Below are positions 17,201-29,102 of a stretch of DNA of 64,000 bases, piece by piece. The position numbers and the translations under genes are program-made. The notes below the pieces were generated by a model. The model did not search any database. It was not told the origin of the DNA and was given only the letters and a program-made list of their open reading frames with translations. This DNA is from Nocardia blacklockiae (lineage in GTDB: Bacteria > Actinomycetota > Actinomycetes > Mycobacteriales > Mycobacteriaceae): the NCBI RefSeq assembly GCF_015477355.1, contig NZ_JADLRJ010000007.1, forward strand, positions 186,001 through 250,000. Reading direction: 5' to 3'. Position 1 is the stretch's first letter. The number at the start of each line of letters is the position of its first letter.

Positions 17201-19637
17201 CGCACCAGCAGCGCGACCGGCAGCCGGGTGAACACCTTCTCCAGCCGGGCGCGGCCGGAGAAGGAATTCCCGGTCAGCCGGTCGGTCCAGGTGCCCTCGG
17301 GCAGGTCGAGTGTGGTGTCGCCCCAGCCGGTGTCGGCCAGGCGCGCGCTGTGCCGGGTGGCCGCCACGATCACCTGCGGTGCCTCGCCCGCGCGGCCCCG
17401 GGCGTAGGCGACGAGGTGGTCGGCGCCGTCGCCGGTGGCGAACAGCGGGGTGTAGGTGCCGCCGACGAAGCAGTCGGGACGCTCGCGGCGCAGCCACAGC
17501 GCGTAGGCAACCACCCACATCTTCGACGCCCCCGAGGCGTCCAATTCCGGTGTGCCGGTGAGTGACTGCAGCATCGCCAGCCGGTGGCCGAAGTCCACCG
17601 GACGCCGGTTGTCCGGGTCGACGAGCGAGTCCTCCCACAGCTCGCAGCCCTGGTACAGATCGGGGATGCCCGGGCCGCACAGCTGAAGCAGCTTCTGCGC
17701 CAGCGCATCCGACCAGGCGTGCGGAGCCACCTTGGCGACCAGCGCGTCGAGCTCCGCGCCGACCGGGCCGTCGATCACCGCGTCCACCCAGCGGTGCAGC
17801 CGGGACTCGAAGTCGGTATCGGGCTCCTCCCAGGACGACTGGGTGCCCGCCTCGCGAACGGCCTTCTCCGCGAACAGATGTAGCCGCTCGCGTAGGCCCG
17901 GCACCGCGGCGGCGGGCCGCCCGTCGGCGGGCCAGACGCCGAACATGTTCTGCAGCAGGAACAGTGCCGTCGCGCCGTCGGGCGGCGGGGTGATCTCGTT
18001 CCAGGCCGTCACCGCCTTGGTCCAGGTGTCGGCGAACTGCGACAGCACCCCGATCCGCGCGCGCACGTCCTCGCCGCGCTTGGTGTCGTGGGTGGACAGC
18101 GTGGTCATGGTGGCCGGCCAGCGATTGGCCCGCTCGGTGTTGGCCAGATGGAACTCCAGCAGCGAGTGACCGAACCGCGACGGGTTGGCGCCCACCTCCT
18201 GCAGCGACACCAGCCGCGCCGCCTGGTAGAACATGGTGTCCTCGACGGCCTTGGCGGTCACCGCGCCGCACACCTGATGGAACCGCACGGCCGCCTCCCC
18301 GCCCGCGGACAGCGCGGTCACCAGCACCGAGAGCGGCACGGTCAGTTCACGATTGCGCTTGCCGACCTTCGCCACGACGGTGCCGATCATGCCGGCCAGC
18401 GGGGCGTAGTCGGTGCGGTACACGGGCATGAACGACAGCACCTCGACGGTGGCGTTGGTCAGCGCCACGTCGCTGATCGCCGCTGCGTCGAAGCCGCCGA
18501 CCACGGCGTCGCGCTTGATCGCGGCCACCAGTCGCCGTACCTCGGGCACCAGCAGCCGCTCGGCAACGGCCCGCTTGATCCGGTGCTCGTTGTTGCCGAA
18601 CCACGCGCCGTTGCTGCCGTGCCCGCAGAACTTGCGCGACAACCCGGTCAGCGTCGGTTCGCCCGCCGGATCGACCAGCACCCCGCCCAGTTCGCTCAGC
18701 GCGTCGTAACCGGTGGTGCCGTCGATGGGCAGGGTGGCGTCCAGCGGTTCGCGATTGGAGAGCACCTTCTCCACCAGCAGCAGCCGGTGCGGCCCGATCA
18801 ACCGGCGCAGCTTGGTCAGATACGCCGCGGGATAGGACAATCCGTCCGGGTGGTCGACGCGCACGCCGTCCACCAGGTCGTGTTCGCACCAGGCCGCCAG
18901 TTCCCGGTGGGTGAGGTCGAAGACCGCCGGATCCTCCTGCCGCAGCGCCGCCAGGCTCGACACCGCGAAGAACCGCCGGTACGTGCAGATTCCGGCCTTC
19001 CAGCTGACCAGGCGGTAGTGCTGCTTGTCGTGGATGCGCAGCGGGTTCTCGCCGTCGGTGCCCGGCGCGATGGGGAAGCGCAGATCGTGCAGTGCCAGCA
19101 TGGGTTCCGGGCCGCTGCGGTCGACGGTCAGTGCGGCCGGGTCGTTCTCGCTCTGCAGCACCGGCAGCGCCAGCCGTCCGCCCGCGCCGTTGCCCGGGCT
19201 CCAGTCGATGTCGAAGCAGTGCGCGAACTTCGACTTCTTGCCGTTCCGCAGCACGTCCCACCACCACGGGTTCTGCCGCGGGTCGCCGACGCCCACATGG
19301 TTGGGCACCAGGTCCACGATCAGGCCCATGCCCCGGCTGCGCACCTCGTCCGACAGCGCCTTCAGCCCGCCCGGCCCGCCGAGCGCCGCCGACACCGTGG
19401 TCGGATCGGTCACGTCGTAGCCGTGCGGGGAACCCGGCATCGCCGTCATGATCGGCGACAGGTACAGATGCGAGATGCCCAGCTGCTGCAGGTATTCCGC
19501 GATCGTGCGGGCGTCGGCGAAGGTCAGGGTGTCCGGGCGCAGTTGCAGCCGGTAGGTGCTGCGCACCGGGGTGCTGCGCGCGATGGGGCCGGTGCGGTGG
19601 TCGGGAATGGCGGGGTTTGCTGTCATCTCGATTTCGA

Positions 19638-19641
<4 letters not shown>
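17197..19641 (-). CDS. treY: (1->4)-alpha-D-glucan 1-alpha-D-glucosylmutase (maltooligosyltrehalose synthase)
   Basis: A GH13 enzyme of 814 residues that converts the reducing-end alpha-1,4 bond of malto-oligosaccharides to an alpha,alpha-1,1 trehalose bond. Recognised by STYRLQLRPDTLTFADA at the N-terminus, the GH13 regions GLIVDLVPNHVG and GVRVDHPDG (nucleophile Asp near residue 261), and LSTHDTKRGEDVRARI. The ATG at 19641 overlaps the glgX stop by four bases (ATGA), so the pair is translationally coupled. In M. tuberculosis the order treX-treY-treZ is contiguous; here no treZ follows, and a convergent DUF2235 gene takes its place. Confidence 0.95.
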
Positions 19642-21752
<2,111 letters not shown>

Positions 21753-21927
21753 GCCCCCGACCCTAATCGCAGCCCCGGCGGCGGCGGTGTCCGAGTGGCG
21801 GTCCGCGAGGTCAGAGCGTTGTCCGAGGGATGTCCCGGAGTCGGCCGCCGTGGGTTGCTCCGGCAACCAGCGGGGAGCATTCCCTGCCTCGGTGATACAC
21901 GGGCGCGTATTGCAGCAGACTGAGGGC

Positions 21928-22764
21928 ATGGAGTACCTGGCCCGGGTGCCCGCGCCGCCACTCGATCGGTACGTCGACGACATCTACTGCTTGACCGGGG
22001 TGCCGCGGCATCGCCGGATGAGTGTGCCGCCGATGCCGTCGGCGCATCTGTTCGTCAACCTGGGCGAGCCTGCGCGACTGCGGGATTCCGATCCCTCGGT
22101 GCCGTCCGCGGTCTTCGCCGACGCGTGGTTCATGGGCGTGTGGACCAGGCGTTTCCTGGTCGAGTACGGGACCCGGGTGCGGCTGGTCGGCGTGCATTTC
22201 AAACCGTGGGGGCTGGCGCCGTTCATCGAGGGGCCGGCGGCCGAGCTGCGGGATCGGTGGGTGCCTGCCGATGCCGTCTGGCAGCGGTCGGTGGACCGGA
22301 TCCGCAACCGGCTGGGCGAGATCGGCACGCCCGGCGAGATGCTGCGGGCGGTCGAGACGGAACTGCTGGCGCGACTGGCCGAACCGCGCGGCGTGGACCT
22401 GGTTCGGCATACGGCGCAGCGGCTGGCGCTGTCGCACGGCGCGGTCCCGATCGGCGCGCTGATCGAGGCCACCGGTGTGAGCGCGACGCACCTGACCGGC
22501 CAGTTCAAGACTCACGTCGGGGTCACGCCGAAGCAGGTCGCGCGAATCTATCGCTTCGCGCGGCTGATCCTGTCCGTGGACGCCCGGCACCCGGTGGGCT
22601 GGTCGGACCTCGCCGCGACGGTGGGCTACTTCGACCAGGCCCACCTGAGCAAGGAGTTCAAGGACTTCACCGGGCACACCCCGACCGAATACCTGGCGCT
22701 GCGCCGCCGATATCCGGCCGAGCGCGACTTCCCGCCGGACGCCGGGCCGATGCCCGCCGCGTGA
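21928..22764 (+). CDS. AraC family transcriptional regulator
   Basis: A 278-residue regulator with an N-terminal sensor domain (YLARVPAPPLDRYVDDIYCL, with VHFKPWGLAPF) of the type found in many actinobacterial AraC proteins. The C-terminal AraC DNA-binding domain has two HTH units, including the second-helix pattern DLAATVGYFDQAHLSKEFKDFTGHTPTEY. Start ATG 21928. Divergent from glgX with a 175-bp gap, so regulation of glgX-treY is possible but not shown. The downstream DHFR-like gene follows 72 bases later on the same strand and is another candidate target. Confidence 0.9.
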   Translation: MEYLARVPAPPLDRYVDDIYCLTGVPRHRRMSVPPMPSAHLFVNLGEPARLRDSDPSVPSAVFADAWFMGVWTRRFLVEYGTRVRLVGVHFKPWGLAPFIEGPAAELRDRWVPADAVWQRSVDRIRNRLGEIGTPGEMLRAVETELLARLAEPRGVDLVRHTAQRLALSHGAVPIGALIEATGVSATHLTGQFKTHVGVTPKQVARIYRFARLILSVDARHPVGWSDLAATVGYFDQAHLSKEFKDFTGHTPTEYLALRRRYPAERDFPPDAGPMPAA

Positions 22765-22836
22765 TTTTCTACAAGCCCGCGCTCGCCGCGTGCGCCAGGA
22801 TCGAGGCCTGAGACGGACGGACTTCAGGAGGCTTCG

Positions 22837-23448
22837 GTGGGCACGGTGATCATGCACAACGTGGTGTCGGTGGACGGTTTCATCGCCGACGAGAACGACG
22901 ATGTCGGGCCGCTGCACGAGTGGTATTTCAGCGGGGACACCCCGATCACCGCGAGCGACGACCACGGGTTCGACCATTCCGGCGCCGGGCAGGGTTTCCG
23001 GGTCTCCCGCGCGTCGGCGGAGTACGTCCGGCCGATGTGGGCGTCGATCGGCGCGATCGTCATGGGCCGCCACCTGTTCGACCTGGTGAACGGCTGGGAG
23101 GGGCACCCGCCCGCGGGCGACCACGTGGTCGTGGTGTCCCATCGCCCCAAGCCCGAGGGCTGGCATCCGGAGGCGTCGTACCACTTCGTCGACGACGTGA
23201 CCGCCGCGATCGACACCGCGAAGAAGCTCGCCGGGGAGCGCGTCGTCAGCGTGAACGCGGGCGAGGTGGGCGGGCAGATCTTCGCGGCCGGACTCGTGGA
23301 CGAGGTGGCGATGGACGTGGTGCCGGTCGTCTTCGGTTCGGGGAAAAGGTATTTCGGCAGTGTCGAGGGACAGCACCTGCTCGCCGACCCGCACGTGGTC
23401 ATCCAGGGCGATCGCGTGCTGCACCTGAAGTACGCGGTTCGCCGCTGA
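22837..23448 (+). CDS. Dihydrofolate reductase family protein (RibD C-terminal-like)
   Basis: A 203-residue protein of the RibD-C/DHFR-like fold: VIMHNVVSVDGFIADENDDVGPLHEW at the N-terminus, IVMGRHLFDL in the middle and a C-terminal VVPVVFGSGKRYF strand. Such proteins bind NAD(P)H and are common in actinobacteria, where they are not the housekeeping DHFR. The GTG start at 22837 follows a good AGGAGG. Substrate not known. Convergent with the MarR-GNAT fusion gene. Confidence 0.9.
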   Translation: MGTVIMHNVVSVDGFIADENDDVGPLHEWYFSGDTPITASDDHGFDHSGAGQGFRVSRASAEYVRPMWASIGAIVMGRHLFDLVNGWEGHPPAGDHVVVVSHRPKPEGWHPEASYHFVDDVTAAIDTAKKLAGERVVSVNAGEVGGQIFAAGLVDEVAMDVVPVVFGSGKRYFGSVEGQHLLADPHVVIQGDRVLHLKYAVRR

Positions 23449-23455
23449 CCCGCGC

Positions 23456-24394
23456 TCAGACGAGTGAGCGCCGCCAGGTCTGGCCGACGAGGTCCTTGCC
23501 GAAGCTGTGGTGCGGTTCGGCGTCGACGAGTTCGAAGCCGGCGCGCTCGTAGATGTGGCGGGCCGAGGTGAGCACGTCGTTGGTCCAGAGCACCATGGCG
23601 CGGTACCCGGCCGCGGTGGCGAAGCGCAGGCACTCCTCGACCAGCGCACTGCCGACGCCGAGGCCGCGGGCCGACGGCTCCACCAGCAGCAGCCGCAGGC
23701 GCGCGGTGGCGTCGTCCTCGCGGACGCAGAACACGCCGCCGATCGGCTCGCCGTCCTGGTCGGCGATCCAGGCCCGCTCCGCGCCGGGCTCGCGGGTCTC
23801 CAGGTAGTCGGCGACGATGCGGGCGACGAGAGTTTCGTAGTCGGCGTTCCAGCCGTATTCGGCGGCGTACAGCGCGGCATTGCGCTGGATCACCCAGCCG
23901 TAGTCCCCCGGGCGGGGGTCGCGGAGCACGAACGGCGCGCCCGCGCGGTCGTCGAGGATGCGCTCGATGGTGCGCATGGCGTTGACCAGACGATCGCGGT
24001 CGGGCGCGGCCCGGGTGCCGAGCAGGGCGGCGACGTCGTGGCTGGAGCGCTCGTTGAGGTCGGCGAAGGCCGCCTCGCCGTGCTCGGTGAGCCGCACCAG
24101 CTGGCGTCGCCCGTCGGTCTCCGATCGCTGTCGCCGCACCAGTTTCGCCTCCTCGAATCGGGACAGGATGCGGCTGAGGTAGCCCGGGTCCAGCCCGAGC
24201 CGCTGCCGCAGCGCGACCACCTCCACCGGCCCGAAGTGCGCCAGCTCGAACAGGATTCGCGCCTCGGTGAGCGAGAAGTCGGTGTCGACGAGGTGTTCGT
24301 GCAGCACGCCGATCAGGCGCGTGTAGCGACGGTTGAACTCGCGCACCGCGGCGATGTGCTCGGCGGCGACGGGCGCGGTGGTGGCGGTGCTCAT
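23456..24394 (-). CDS. MarR-GNAT fusion: helix-turn-helix regulator / N-acetyltransferase
   Basis: A 312-residue fusion. Residues 15-150 are a MarR-type winged helix (FSLTEARILFELAHFG, GLDPGYLSRILSRFEEAKLV, the wing SETDGRRQLVRLTEHG). Residues 155-312 are a GNAT acetyltransferase with the acetyl-CoA loop ARGLGVGSALVEECL and a C-terminal ARHIYERAGFELV. The architecture is well known in actinobacteria, but ligand and acceptor are not. A perfect 7-bp inverted repeat at 24439-24455, 45 bases upstream of the ATG, is a strong candidate autoregulatory operator, lying between this gene and the divergent bioA. Confidence 0.93.
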   Translation of the reverse strand: MSTATTAPVAAEHIAAVREFNRRYTRLIGVLHEHLVDTDFSLTEARILFELAHFGPVEVVALRQRLGLDPGYLSRILSRFEEAKLVRRQRSETDGRRQLVRLTEHGEAAFADLNERSSHDVAALLGTRAAPDRDRLVNAMRTIERILDDRAGAPFVLRDPRPGDYGWVIQRNAALYAAEYGWNADYETLVARIVADYLETREPGAERAWIADQDGEPIGGVFCVREDDATARLRLLLVEPSARGLGVGSALVEECLRFATAAGYRAMVLWTNDVLTSARHIYERAGFELVDAEPHHSFGKDLVGQTWRRSLV

Positions 24395-24438
24395 GGACCT
24401 GTGCCTCCGGATCGGGGCGCTGTCGGGCGCCCAAAATT

Positions 24439-24455
24439 CTTTGACGGAGTCAAAG
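24439..24455. promoter_or_regulatory. Candidate operator of the MarR-GNAT regulator
   Basis: CTTTGACGGAGTCAAAG is a perfect inverted repeat with 7-bp arms and a 3-bp centre, positioned 45 bases upstream of the MarR-GNAT start codon. MarR proteins bind such 15-20-bp palindromes in their own promoters. It is unlike the neighbouring BioQ box in half-site sequence, so the two divergent genes appear to have separate operators. Confidence 0.65.
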
Positions 24456-24502
24456 GTTACTCGATGGCGAGGTCCCGTGGGCGGATTCCGCGGCCGTGGT
24501 AA

Positions 24503-24519
24503 CTTGAACAGCGTTCAAG
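24503..24519. promoter_or_regulatory. BioQ operator 1 (bioA promoter)
   Basis: CTTGAACAGCGTTCAAG is a perfect 7+3+7 inverted repeat matching the TGAAC-N3-GTTCA operator of the actinobacterial biotin repressor BioQ. It overlaps a possible -10 element (TAACTT, 24500-24505) and ends 22 bases before the bioA GTG. Two other near-identical copies precede bioF and bioB. Confidence 0.88.
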
Positions 24520-24541
24520 ACGCTCGGCGCGAAGGATTCCC

Positions 24542-25810
24542 GTGGCCCTGACACCCGACCAGATCAGCGCACTCGACGCCGCGCACGTCTGGCATCCCTA
24601 CGGCGGCTTCCCGGCGAGCACCGAACCGCTGGTCGTCGCGTCCGCCGCGGGCACCAGGCTGACCCTGGCCGACGGGCGGGAGCTGATCGACGGGATGAGT
24701 TCGTGGTGGGCGGCGGTGCACGGCTACCGGCACCCCGTGCTGGACGCGGCGTTGACGGCGCAGGCGCAGCGGATGAGTCACGTCATGTTCGGCGGGCTGA
24801 CCCACGAGCCGGCGGCCCGGCTGGCGCAGCTGCTGGTCGAGATCACCCCCGCGGGCTTGGACAAGGTGTTCCTGTGCGACTCCGGCTCGGTGTCGGTGGA
24901 GGTTGCCGCGAAGATGTGCCTGCAGTACTGGCGGGCGCTGGGGCGGCCGGGCAAGCGGCGGCTGTTCACCTGGCGCGGGGGTTACCACGGCGACACCTTC
25001 ACCCCGATGAGCGTGTGCGACCCCGACGGCGGCATGCACTCCCTGTGGACCGACGTGCTCGCCGAGCAGATCTTCGCGCCGGTGCCGCCGAAAGAGTATG
25101 TCCCCGAGTACGTTCGAGAGCTCGAGCGGCTGTTCGAGACGCACGCCGAGGAGACGGCGGCGGTGATCGTGGAGCCGATCGTGCAGGGCGCTGGCGGCAT
25201 GCGCTTCCATCATCCGGGCTACCTGAACGAGCTGCGGCGGCTGTGCGACGAGCACGGCGTGCTGCTGGTCTTCGACGAGATCGCCACCGGATTCGGCCGC
25301 ACCGGAACGCTTCTCGCCGCCGACCGGGTCGGGGTGCGGCCGGATGTGCTGTGTGTCGGCAAGGCGCTCACCGGGGGTTACCTCACGCTCGCCGCCGCGC
25401 TGTGTACCGCCGAGATCGCGGAGACGCTCAGCGCCGGGCACGGCGGGCTGATGCACGGCCCCACCTTCATGGGTAATCCGCTCGCCTGCGCGGTCGCGGT
25501 CGCCTCCGTCGAACTGCTGCTCTCGCGCGACTGGCAGGGCGAGGTCGCCGCCATCGAATCCGGGCTCGAAGCCGGACTTGCTGCCGCTCAAGGCATTCCG
25601 GGGGTGGTCGAGACGCGGGTGCTCGGCGCGATCGGCGTCGTCGAACTCGACCACCCGGTGGACATGCGCAAGGCCACCCATGCCGCCGTCGAATCGGGGG
25701 TGTGGCTGCGGCCGTTCCGCAACCTGATCTACACCATGCCGCCGTTCATCAGCAGCCCCGAGGACGTGCGCCGGATCGCCGCCGCGGTGGTGGCCGCGGC
25801 CGCCACCTGA
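24542..25810 (+). CDS. bioA: Adenosylmethionine--8-amino-7-oxononanoate aminotransferase
   Basis: A 422-residue class III PLP aminotransferase that converts KAPA to DAPA with S-adenosylmethionine as amino donor. Landmarks are the N-terminal [12 protein letters not shown], the conserved [11 protein letters not shown] typical of Bio[14 protein letters not shown], and the PLP Lys in CVGKALTGG (Lys274). GTG 24542 follows GAAGGA at 24531-24536. A BioQ box lies in its promoter. Unlike the M. tuberculosis order bioA-bioF-bioD, a methyltransferase gene separates bioA from bioF here. Confidence 0.97.
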   Translation: MALTPDQISALDAAHVWHPYGGFPASTEPLVVASAAGTRLTLADGRELIDGMSSWWAAVHGYRHPVLDAALTAQAQRMSHVMFGGLTHEPAARLAQLLVEITPAGLDKVFLCDSGSVSVEVAAKMCLQYWRALGRPGKRRLFTWRGGYHGDTFTPMSVCDPDGGMHSLWTDVLAEQIFAPVPPKEYVPEYVRELERLFETHAEETAAVIVEPIVQGAGGMRFHHPGYLNELRRLCDEHGVLLVFDEIATGFGRTGTLLAADRVGVRPDVLCVGKALTGGYLTLAAALCTAEIAETLSAGHGGLMHGPTFMGNPLACAVAVASVELLLSRDWQGEVAAIESGLEAGLAAAQGIPGVVETRVLGAIGVVELDHPVDMRKATHAAVESGVWLRPFRNLIYTMPPFISSPEDVRRIAAAVVAAAAT

Positions 25811-25948
25811 CGGCGAAAAACCTTGTCCCATCCGATTCTTCGCGGTAATCGAGAATTTATTTTCTCGTGATATGATGGAAGCGAATTCGAAAATTCCTGT
25901 CTACCATCGGCTTTCGCTCGTAGTGGAAAGTCGGCGGAAGGAATTTCG
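25811..25948. other. AT-richer intergenic spacer before the methyltransferase
   Basis: Much of this 138-bp spacer is visibly lower in GC than its surroundings (for example GAGAATTTATTTTCTCGTGATATG around 25850-25873, in part a GAGAA-x-TTCTC inverted repeat). It precedes a gene that interrupts the biotin cluster, which fits an insertion with its own promoter. Confidence 0.45.
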
Positions 25949-26794
25949 ATGGATGGCGTAGGCCCCAGCCGGACGGCATTGATGGCGGCGGCCGCTCGTG
26001 CGGCGCATCTGCTGGTGGACCGGGAACCGTTCCTGTTCGAGGACACCGCGGCCGCGCGCCTGCTCGGCGACCAGGCCGAGGAACTGCTGTCCTACCACCG
26101 GCTGCACGGCGACCATCTCGTGCTGGCCGGTACCCGCGCGCAGGTCGCCGTGCGCGGGCACTTCACCGAATCCCGGCTGGCCGCTTCGGGGCTGGGGCAA
26201 TACGTGATTCTGGGCGCCGGGCTGGACACCTTCGCCTACCGGTCCCCGCTGGCTCGCGAGGTGGCCGTCTTCGAGGTCGACCATCCGGACACCCAGCGGT
26301 GGAAGCGGGCCGCGCTGGCCTCGGCCGGCCTCGGGCCGCTGGGCGAAATCGCTTTCGTGCCGGTCGATTTCGAGCGCGACGACCTGATGTGCGGCCTGGT
26401 CGCGCACGGCTTCGACCGAGCGCGCCCGGCCGTCGTGAACTGGCTCGGCGTCACCATGTACCTCACGCCCGCCGCGCTGGAAACCACCGTCGCCGCCCTG
26501 TCCGCCTGTGCGCCCGCCACCGAACTGATCGTGGAGTACGCACTGCCTCCGGAACTGCGCGACGAACCGGGCCGCGCCTACGCCGAACTCGTCGCCCCCG
26601 CGGCCGCCGAACGAGGCGAACCCTGGCTCGGCACGCAGACTCCCGAGGAGATGTCCCACCTGCTCGCCCGGCACGGATTCCGCGTCGCCGAGCACGTCAC
26701 CCAGCGAGCGGCGGTCCCGGCGGCGGCCTGGGAGCGCTCCGACGTCCTGCGGCCCTCGGACCTGTGCCGCCTCGTCCGAGCTGTCCGGGCGTAG
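25949..26794 (+). CDS. Class I SAM-dependent methyltransferase (LCM/PPM1-like)
   Basis: A 281-residue methyltransferase of the leucine carboxyl methyltransferase-like group that is expanded in mycobacteria and Nocardia. Motif I is QYVILGAGLDTFAYR, the acidic loop is VFEVDHPDTQRWKR, and VNWLGVTMYLTPAALETTV is characteristic. Start ATG 25949 follows GGAAGGA. It sits between bioA and bioF but has its own AT-richer upstream region and no BioQ box. A role in the BioC-like pimelate steps is conceivable because BioC is also a methyltransferase, but it does not look like BioC and I do not assign it. Confidence 0.88.
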   Translation: MDGVGPSRTALMAAAARAAHLLVDREPFLFEDTAAARLLGDQAEELLSYHRLHGDHLVLAGTRAQVAVRGHFTESRLAASGLGQYVILGAGLDTFAYRSPLAREVAVFEVDHPDTQRWKRAALASAGLGPLGEIAFVPVDFERDDLMCGLVAHGFDRARPAVVNWLGVTMYLTPAALETTVAALSACAPATELIVEYALPPELRDEPGRAYAELVAPAAAERGEPWLGTQTPEEMSHLLARHGFRVAEHVTQRAAVPAAAWERSDVLRPSDLCRLVRAVRA

Positions 26795-26820
26795 CGGCAC
26801 TGGTCGCGAGACGCCGCCCC

Positions 26821-26848
26821 TTGCTCCTGAACGGCGTTCAAGTATGCT
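26821..26848 (+). promoter_or_regulatory. bioF promoter with BioQ operator 2
   Basis: TTGCTC (26821-26826), a 16-bp spacer and TATGCT (26843-26848) form a plausible promoter. The spacer is almost entirely filled by the BioQ box CCTGAACGGCGTTCAAG (26826-26842). The predicted transcription start falls at or just before the bioF GTG at 26857, implying a leaderless mRNA. Confidence 0.8.
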
Positions 26849-26856
26849 GCTGGGCT

Positions 26857-28005
26857 GTGAGTGTGGATCCGTTGAGCTGGTTGGACGCGCGGGCCGGGGA
26901 CCGGGTGCGGGCCGGGCTGCGGCGGGAGCTGCGGCCGCGCGCGCCGGAGACCGGGCTGATCGACCTGGCGTCCAACGACTATCTGGGACTGTCCCGGCAT
27001 CCCGAGGTGATCGAGGCCGCGGTGGAGGCGGTGCGCACCTGGGGCACCGGGTCCACCGGGTCGCGGCTGGTCACCGGCACGACGCTGGCGCACGAACAGC
27101 TCGAGGCCGAACTCGCCGAGTTCGTCGGCGCGGAGTCGGGACTGGTGTTCGCCTCCGGCTACGCCGCGAACCTCGGAGTGGTGACGGCGCTGGCCGGGCG
27201 CGGGGCCCTGGTGGTGTCCGACGCGGGCAGCCACGCCTCGCTGGTGGACGCCTGCCGGCTCTCGCGGGCACGGGTGGAGGTCGCGCCGCATCGGGACGTG
27301 GCGGCCGTGGCGCGGCTGCTGTCCGCGCGCACCGAGGAGCGGGCGGTGGTGCTCACCGACTCGGTGTTCAGCGCGGACGGTGACCTCGCGCCGCTGACCG
27401 AACTGCATCGCGTGGTCCGGGCCCACGGCGCCGTGCTGATCGTCGACGAGGCGCACGGCCTCGGGGTGCGCGGCACCGGCGGACGCGGACTGGTCCACGA
27501 GGTCGGCCTGGCGGGCGAGCCCGACCTGATTGTCACCGCCACCCTGTCGAAAGCCCTTGCCGCACAAGGCGGTGTGGTGCTGGCAGGGGAGCGGGTGCGG
27601 GCGCACCTCATCGACGCGGCACGCACCTTCATCTTCGACACCGGGCTCGCGCCCGCCGCCGTCGGCGCCGCGCGTGCCGCGTTGCGCCTGCTGCGCCGCG
27701 AGCCGGAGCGGGCGGGCCGGGTGCTCGACCGCGCCACCGCCCTCGCCCGCATCGCCGATGCGCCGCAACCGGATTCGGCCGTGGTGTCGGTGGTGCTCGG
27801 CGCGGCGCAGGTCGCCTACGACGCGGCCCAGGCCTGCCGCGCCCGCGGCCTGAGCGTGGGCTGCTTCCGCCCGCCGTCGGTTCCGGAGGGCACCTCCCGG
27901 CTCCGGCTCACCGCCCGGGCCGACCTCGACGACGCCGAAATGGAGTACATCGCCGCGACTCTCACGCAGGTGCTGTCCGAGGCGCGGGAGGCGGTGCCCG
28001 CGTGA
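26857..28005 (+). CDS. bioF: 8-amino-7-oxononanoate synthase
   Basis: A 382-residue PLP-dependent alpha-oxoamine synthase that condenses pimeloyl thioester with L-alanine to give KAPA. Landmarks are IDLASNDYLGLSRHPEV, GTGSTGSRLVTGTT, VDEAHGLGVRG and the PLP Lys in ATLSKALAAQGG (about Lys232). GTG 26857 is chosen because it is directly downstream of the BioQ-controlled promoter, and longer readings run into the methyltransferase gene. bioD follows after 65 bases, likely in the same transcript. Confidence 0.96.
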   Translation: MSVDPLSWLDARAGDRVRAGLRRELRPRAPETGLIDLASNDYLGLSRHPEVIEAAVEAVRTWGTGSTGSRLVTGTTLAHEQLEAELAEFVGAESGLVFASGYAANLGVVTALAGRGALVVSDAGSHASLVDACRLSRARVEVAPHRDVAAVARLLSARTEERAVVLTDSVFSADGDLAPLTELHRVVRAHGAVLIVDEAHGLGVRGTGGRGLVHEVGLAGEPDLIVTATLSKALAAQGGVVLAGERVRAHLIDAARTFIFDTGLAPAAVGAARAALRLLRREPERAGRVLDRATALARIADAPQPDSAVVSVVLGAAQVAYDAAQACRARGLSVGCFRPPSVPEGTSRLRLTARADLDDAEMEYIAATLTQVLSEAREAVPA

Positions 28006-28070
28006 GTGCCGGATGGCGCGGAATTACCAGCAACGCAACGCAATTCGGTCGCTCGAGAGGGTAGGCGGAG

Positions 28071-28751
28071 ATGGGTGTGCTGATCGTGACCGGAACCTCC
28101 ACGGAGGTCGGCAAAACCGTGGTGACGGCGGCGCTGGCCGCGGCCGCGCTGGCGGCGGGGCGCTCGGTCGCGGTGTGTAAACCCGCGCAGACCGGGATGG
28201 GCCCGGGAGAACCCGGCGACCTGGCCGAGGTGGCGCGGCTGGCCGGTGTCACCCGCACGCTCGAGTTGGCGCGCTACCCCGACCCGCTCGCTCCCGACAC
28301 CGCCGCCCGGCGTGCCGGGCAACCGCTGCTGACGCTCGGCGAGACGGTCGCCGCCGTGGATTCGCTGTCCGACGCGGACCTGACGCTGGTGGAGGGCGCG
28401 GGCGGCGTGCTGGTCCGGCTCGGCGAGTTCACGATCGTCGAGCTGGCGCAGAAACTCGGCGCGCCGGTGCTGGTCGTCGCCGCCGCCGGGCTCGGCACCC
28501 TCAACCACAGCGAACTCACCACGCGCGCGCTCGCCGCTGCCGGCGTGCCGTGTGCGGGGCTGGTCATCGGATCCTGGCCTGCCGCACCGGATCTCGCCGC
28601 CGAATGCAATCGGACCGACCTGCCCGAGGTGACCGGCGTGGACATCGTCGGCGCGATCCCCGAGGGCGCCGGGCGCTGGCAGCCGCAGCGCTTCGCCGGT
28701 ACCGCGCCGAGCTGGTTCGCGCCGCAGTGGCGGGCGCGCCATCTCGGCTGA
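28071..28751 (+). CDS. bioD: Dethiobiotin synthase
   Basis: A 226-residue ATP-dependent carboxylase that closes the ureido ring of dethiobiotin from DAPA and CO2. The P-loop GTSTEVGKT is at residues 8-16, AVCKPAQTG follows, and [12 protein letters not shown] is the conserved Mg/ATP segment. ATG 28071 has GGCGGAG directly upstream. Same strand as bioF, with no box or terminator visible between them. Confidence 0.96.
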   Translation: MGVLIVTGTSTEVGKTVVTAALAAAALAAGRSVAVCKPAQTGMGPGEPGDLAEVARLAGVTRTLELARYPDPLAPDTAARRAGQPLLTLGETVAAVDSLSDADLTLVEGAGGVLVRLGEFTIVELAQKLGAPVLVVAAAGLGTLNHSELTTRALAAAGVPCAGLVIGSWPAAPDLAAECNRTDLPEVTGVDIVGAIPEGAGRWQPQRFAGTAPSWFAPQWRARHLG

Positions 28752-28878
28752 GCCCGGCCCTGCGGCGCAGGTCACCCCACCTTCTGCGGCCCACCGGTGG
28801 GAAGTATGGCATGCTGGATCGCGGGTACGGGCTGTTGAAGTGATCGCCCGGCTCGCAACAGGAAGTTAAGAAACAAGT

Positions 28879-29082
28879 ATGTCGCAAGGCAGTGTGAAGT
28901 GGTTTAACAGCGAAAAGGGTTTCGGGTTCATCGCCCAGGACGGTGGCGGCCCGGACGTTTTCGTCCACTACTCCGAGATTTCCGGCTCCGGCTTCAAGTC
29001 CCTCGAGGAGGGGCAGCGTGTCGAGTTCGAGATCGGGCAGGGCCAGAAGGGTCCCCAGGCTCAGAGCGTCCGCGCGATCTAA
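28879..29082 (+). CDS. cspA: Cold-shock domain protein
   Basis: A 67-residue single cold-shock domain, an RNA/single-strand DNA chaperone. Both RNA-binding motifs are intact: KGFGFI (RNP1) and VFVHY (RNP2), with the usual [11 protein letters not shown] opening. The GGAAG at 28860-28864 is rather distant, so the leader may be structured as in other csp genes. A strong intrinsic terminator follows at 29103-29136, making this a monocistronic unit. Confidence 0.96.
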   Translation: MSQGSVKWFNSEKGFGFIAQDGGGPDVFVHYSEISGSGFKSLEEGQRVEFEIGQGQKGPQAQSVRAI

Positions 29083-29102
29083 GCGGAACCGGTAAGGCCT
29101 GT

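Noticed and set aside
28752-28878. CCCACCGGTGGG palindrome as a terminator of bioD or a regulator site
   Set aside because: Short perfect palindrome without a loop or T-run, expected by chance in GC-rich DNA; no regulator can be tied to it.
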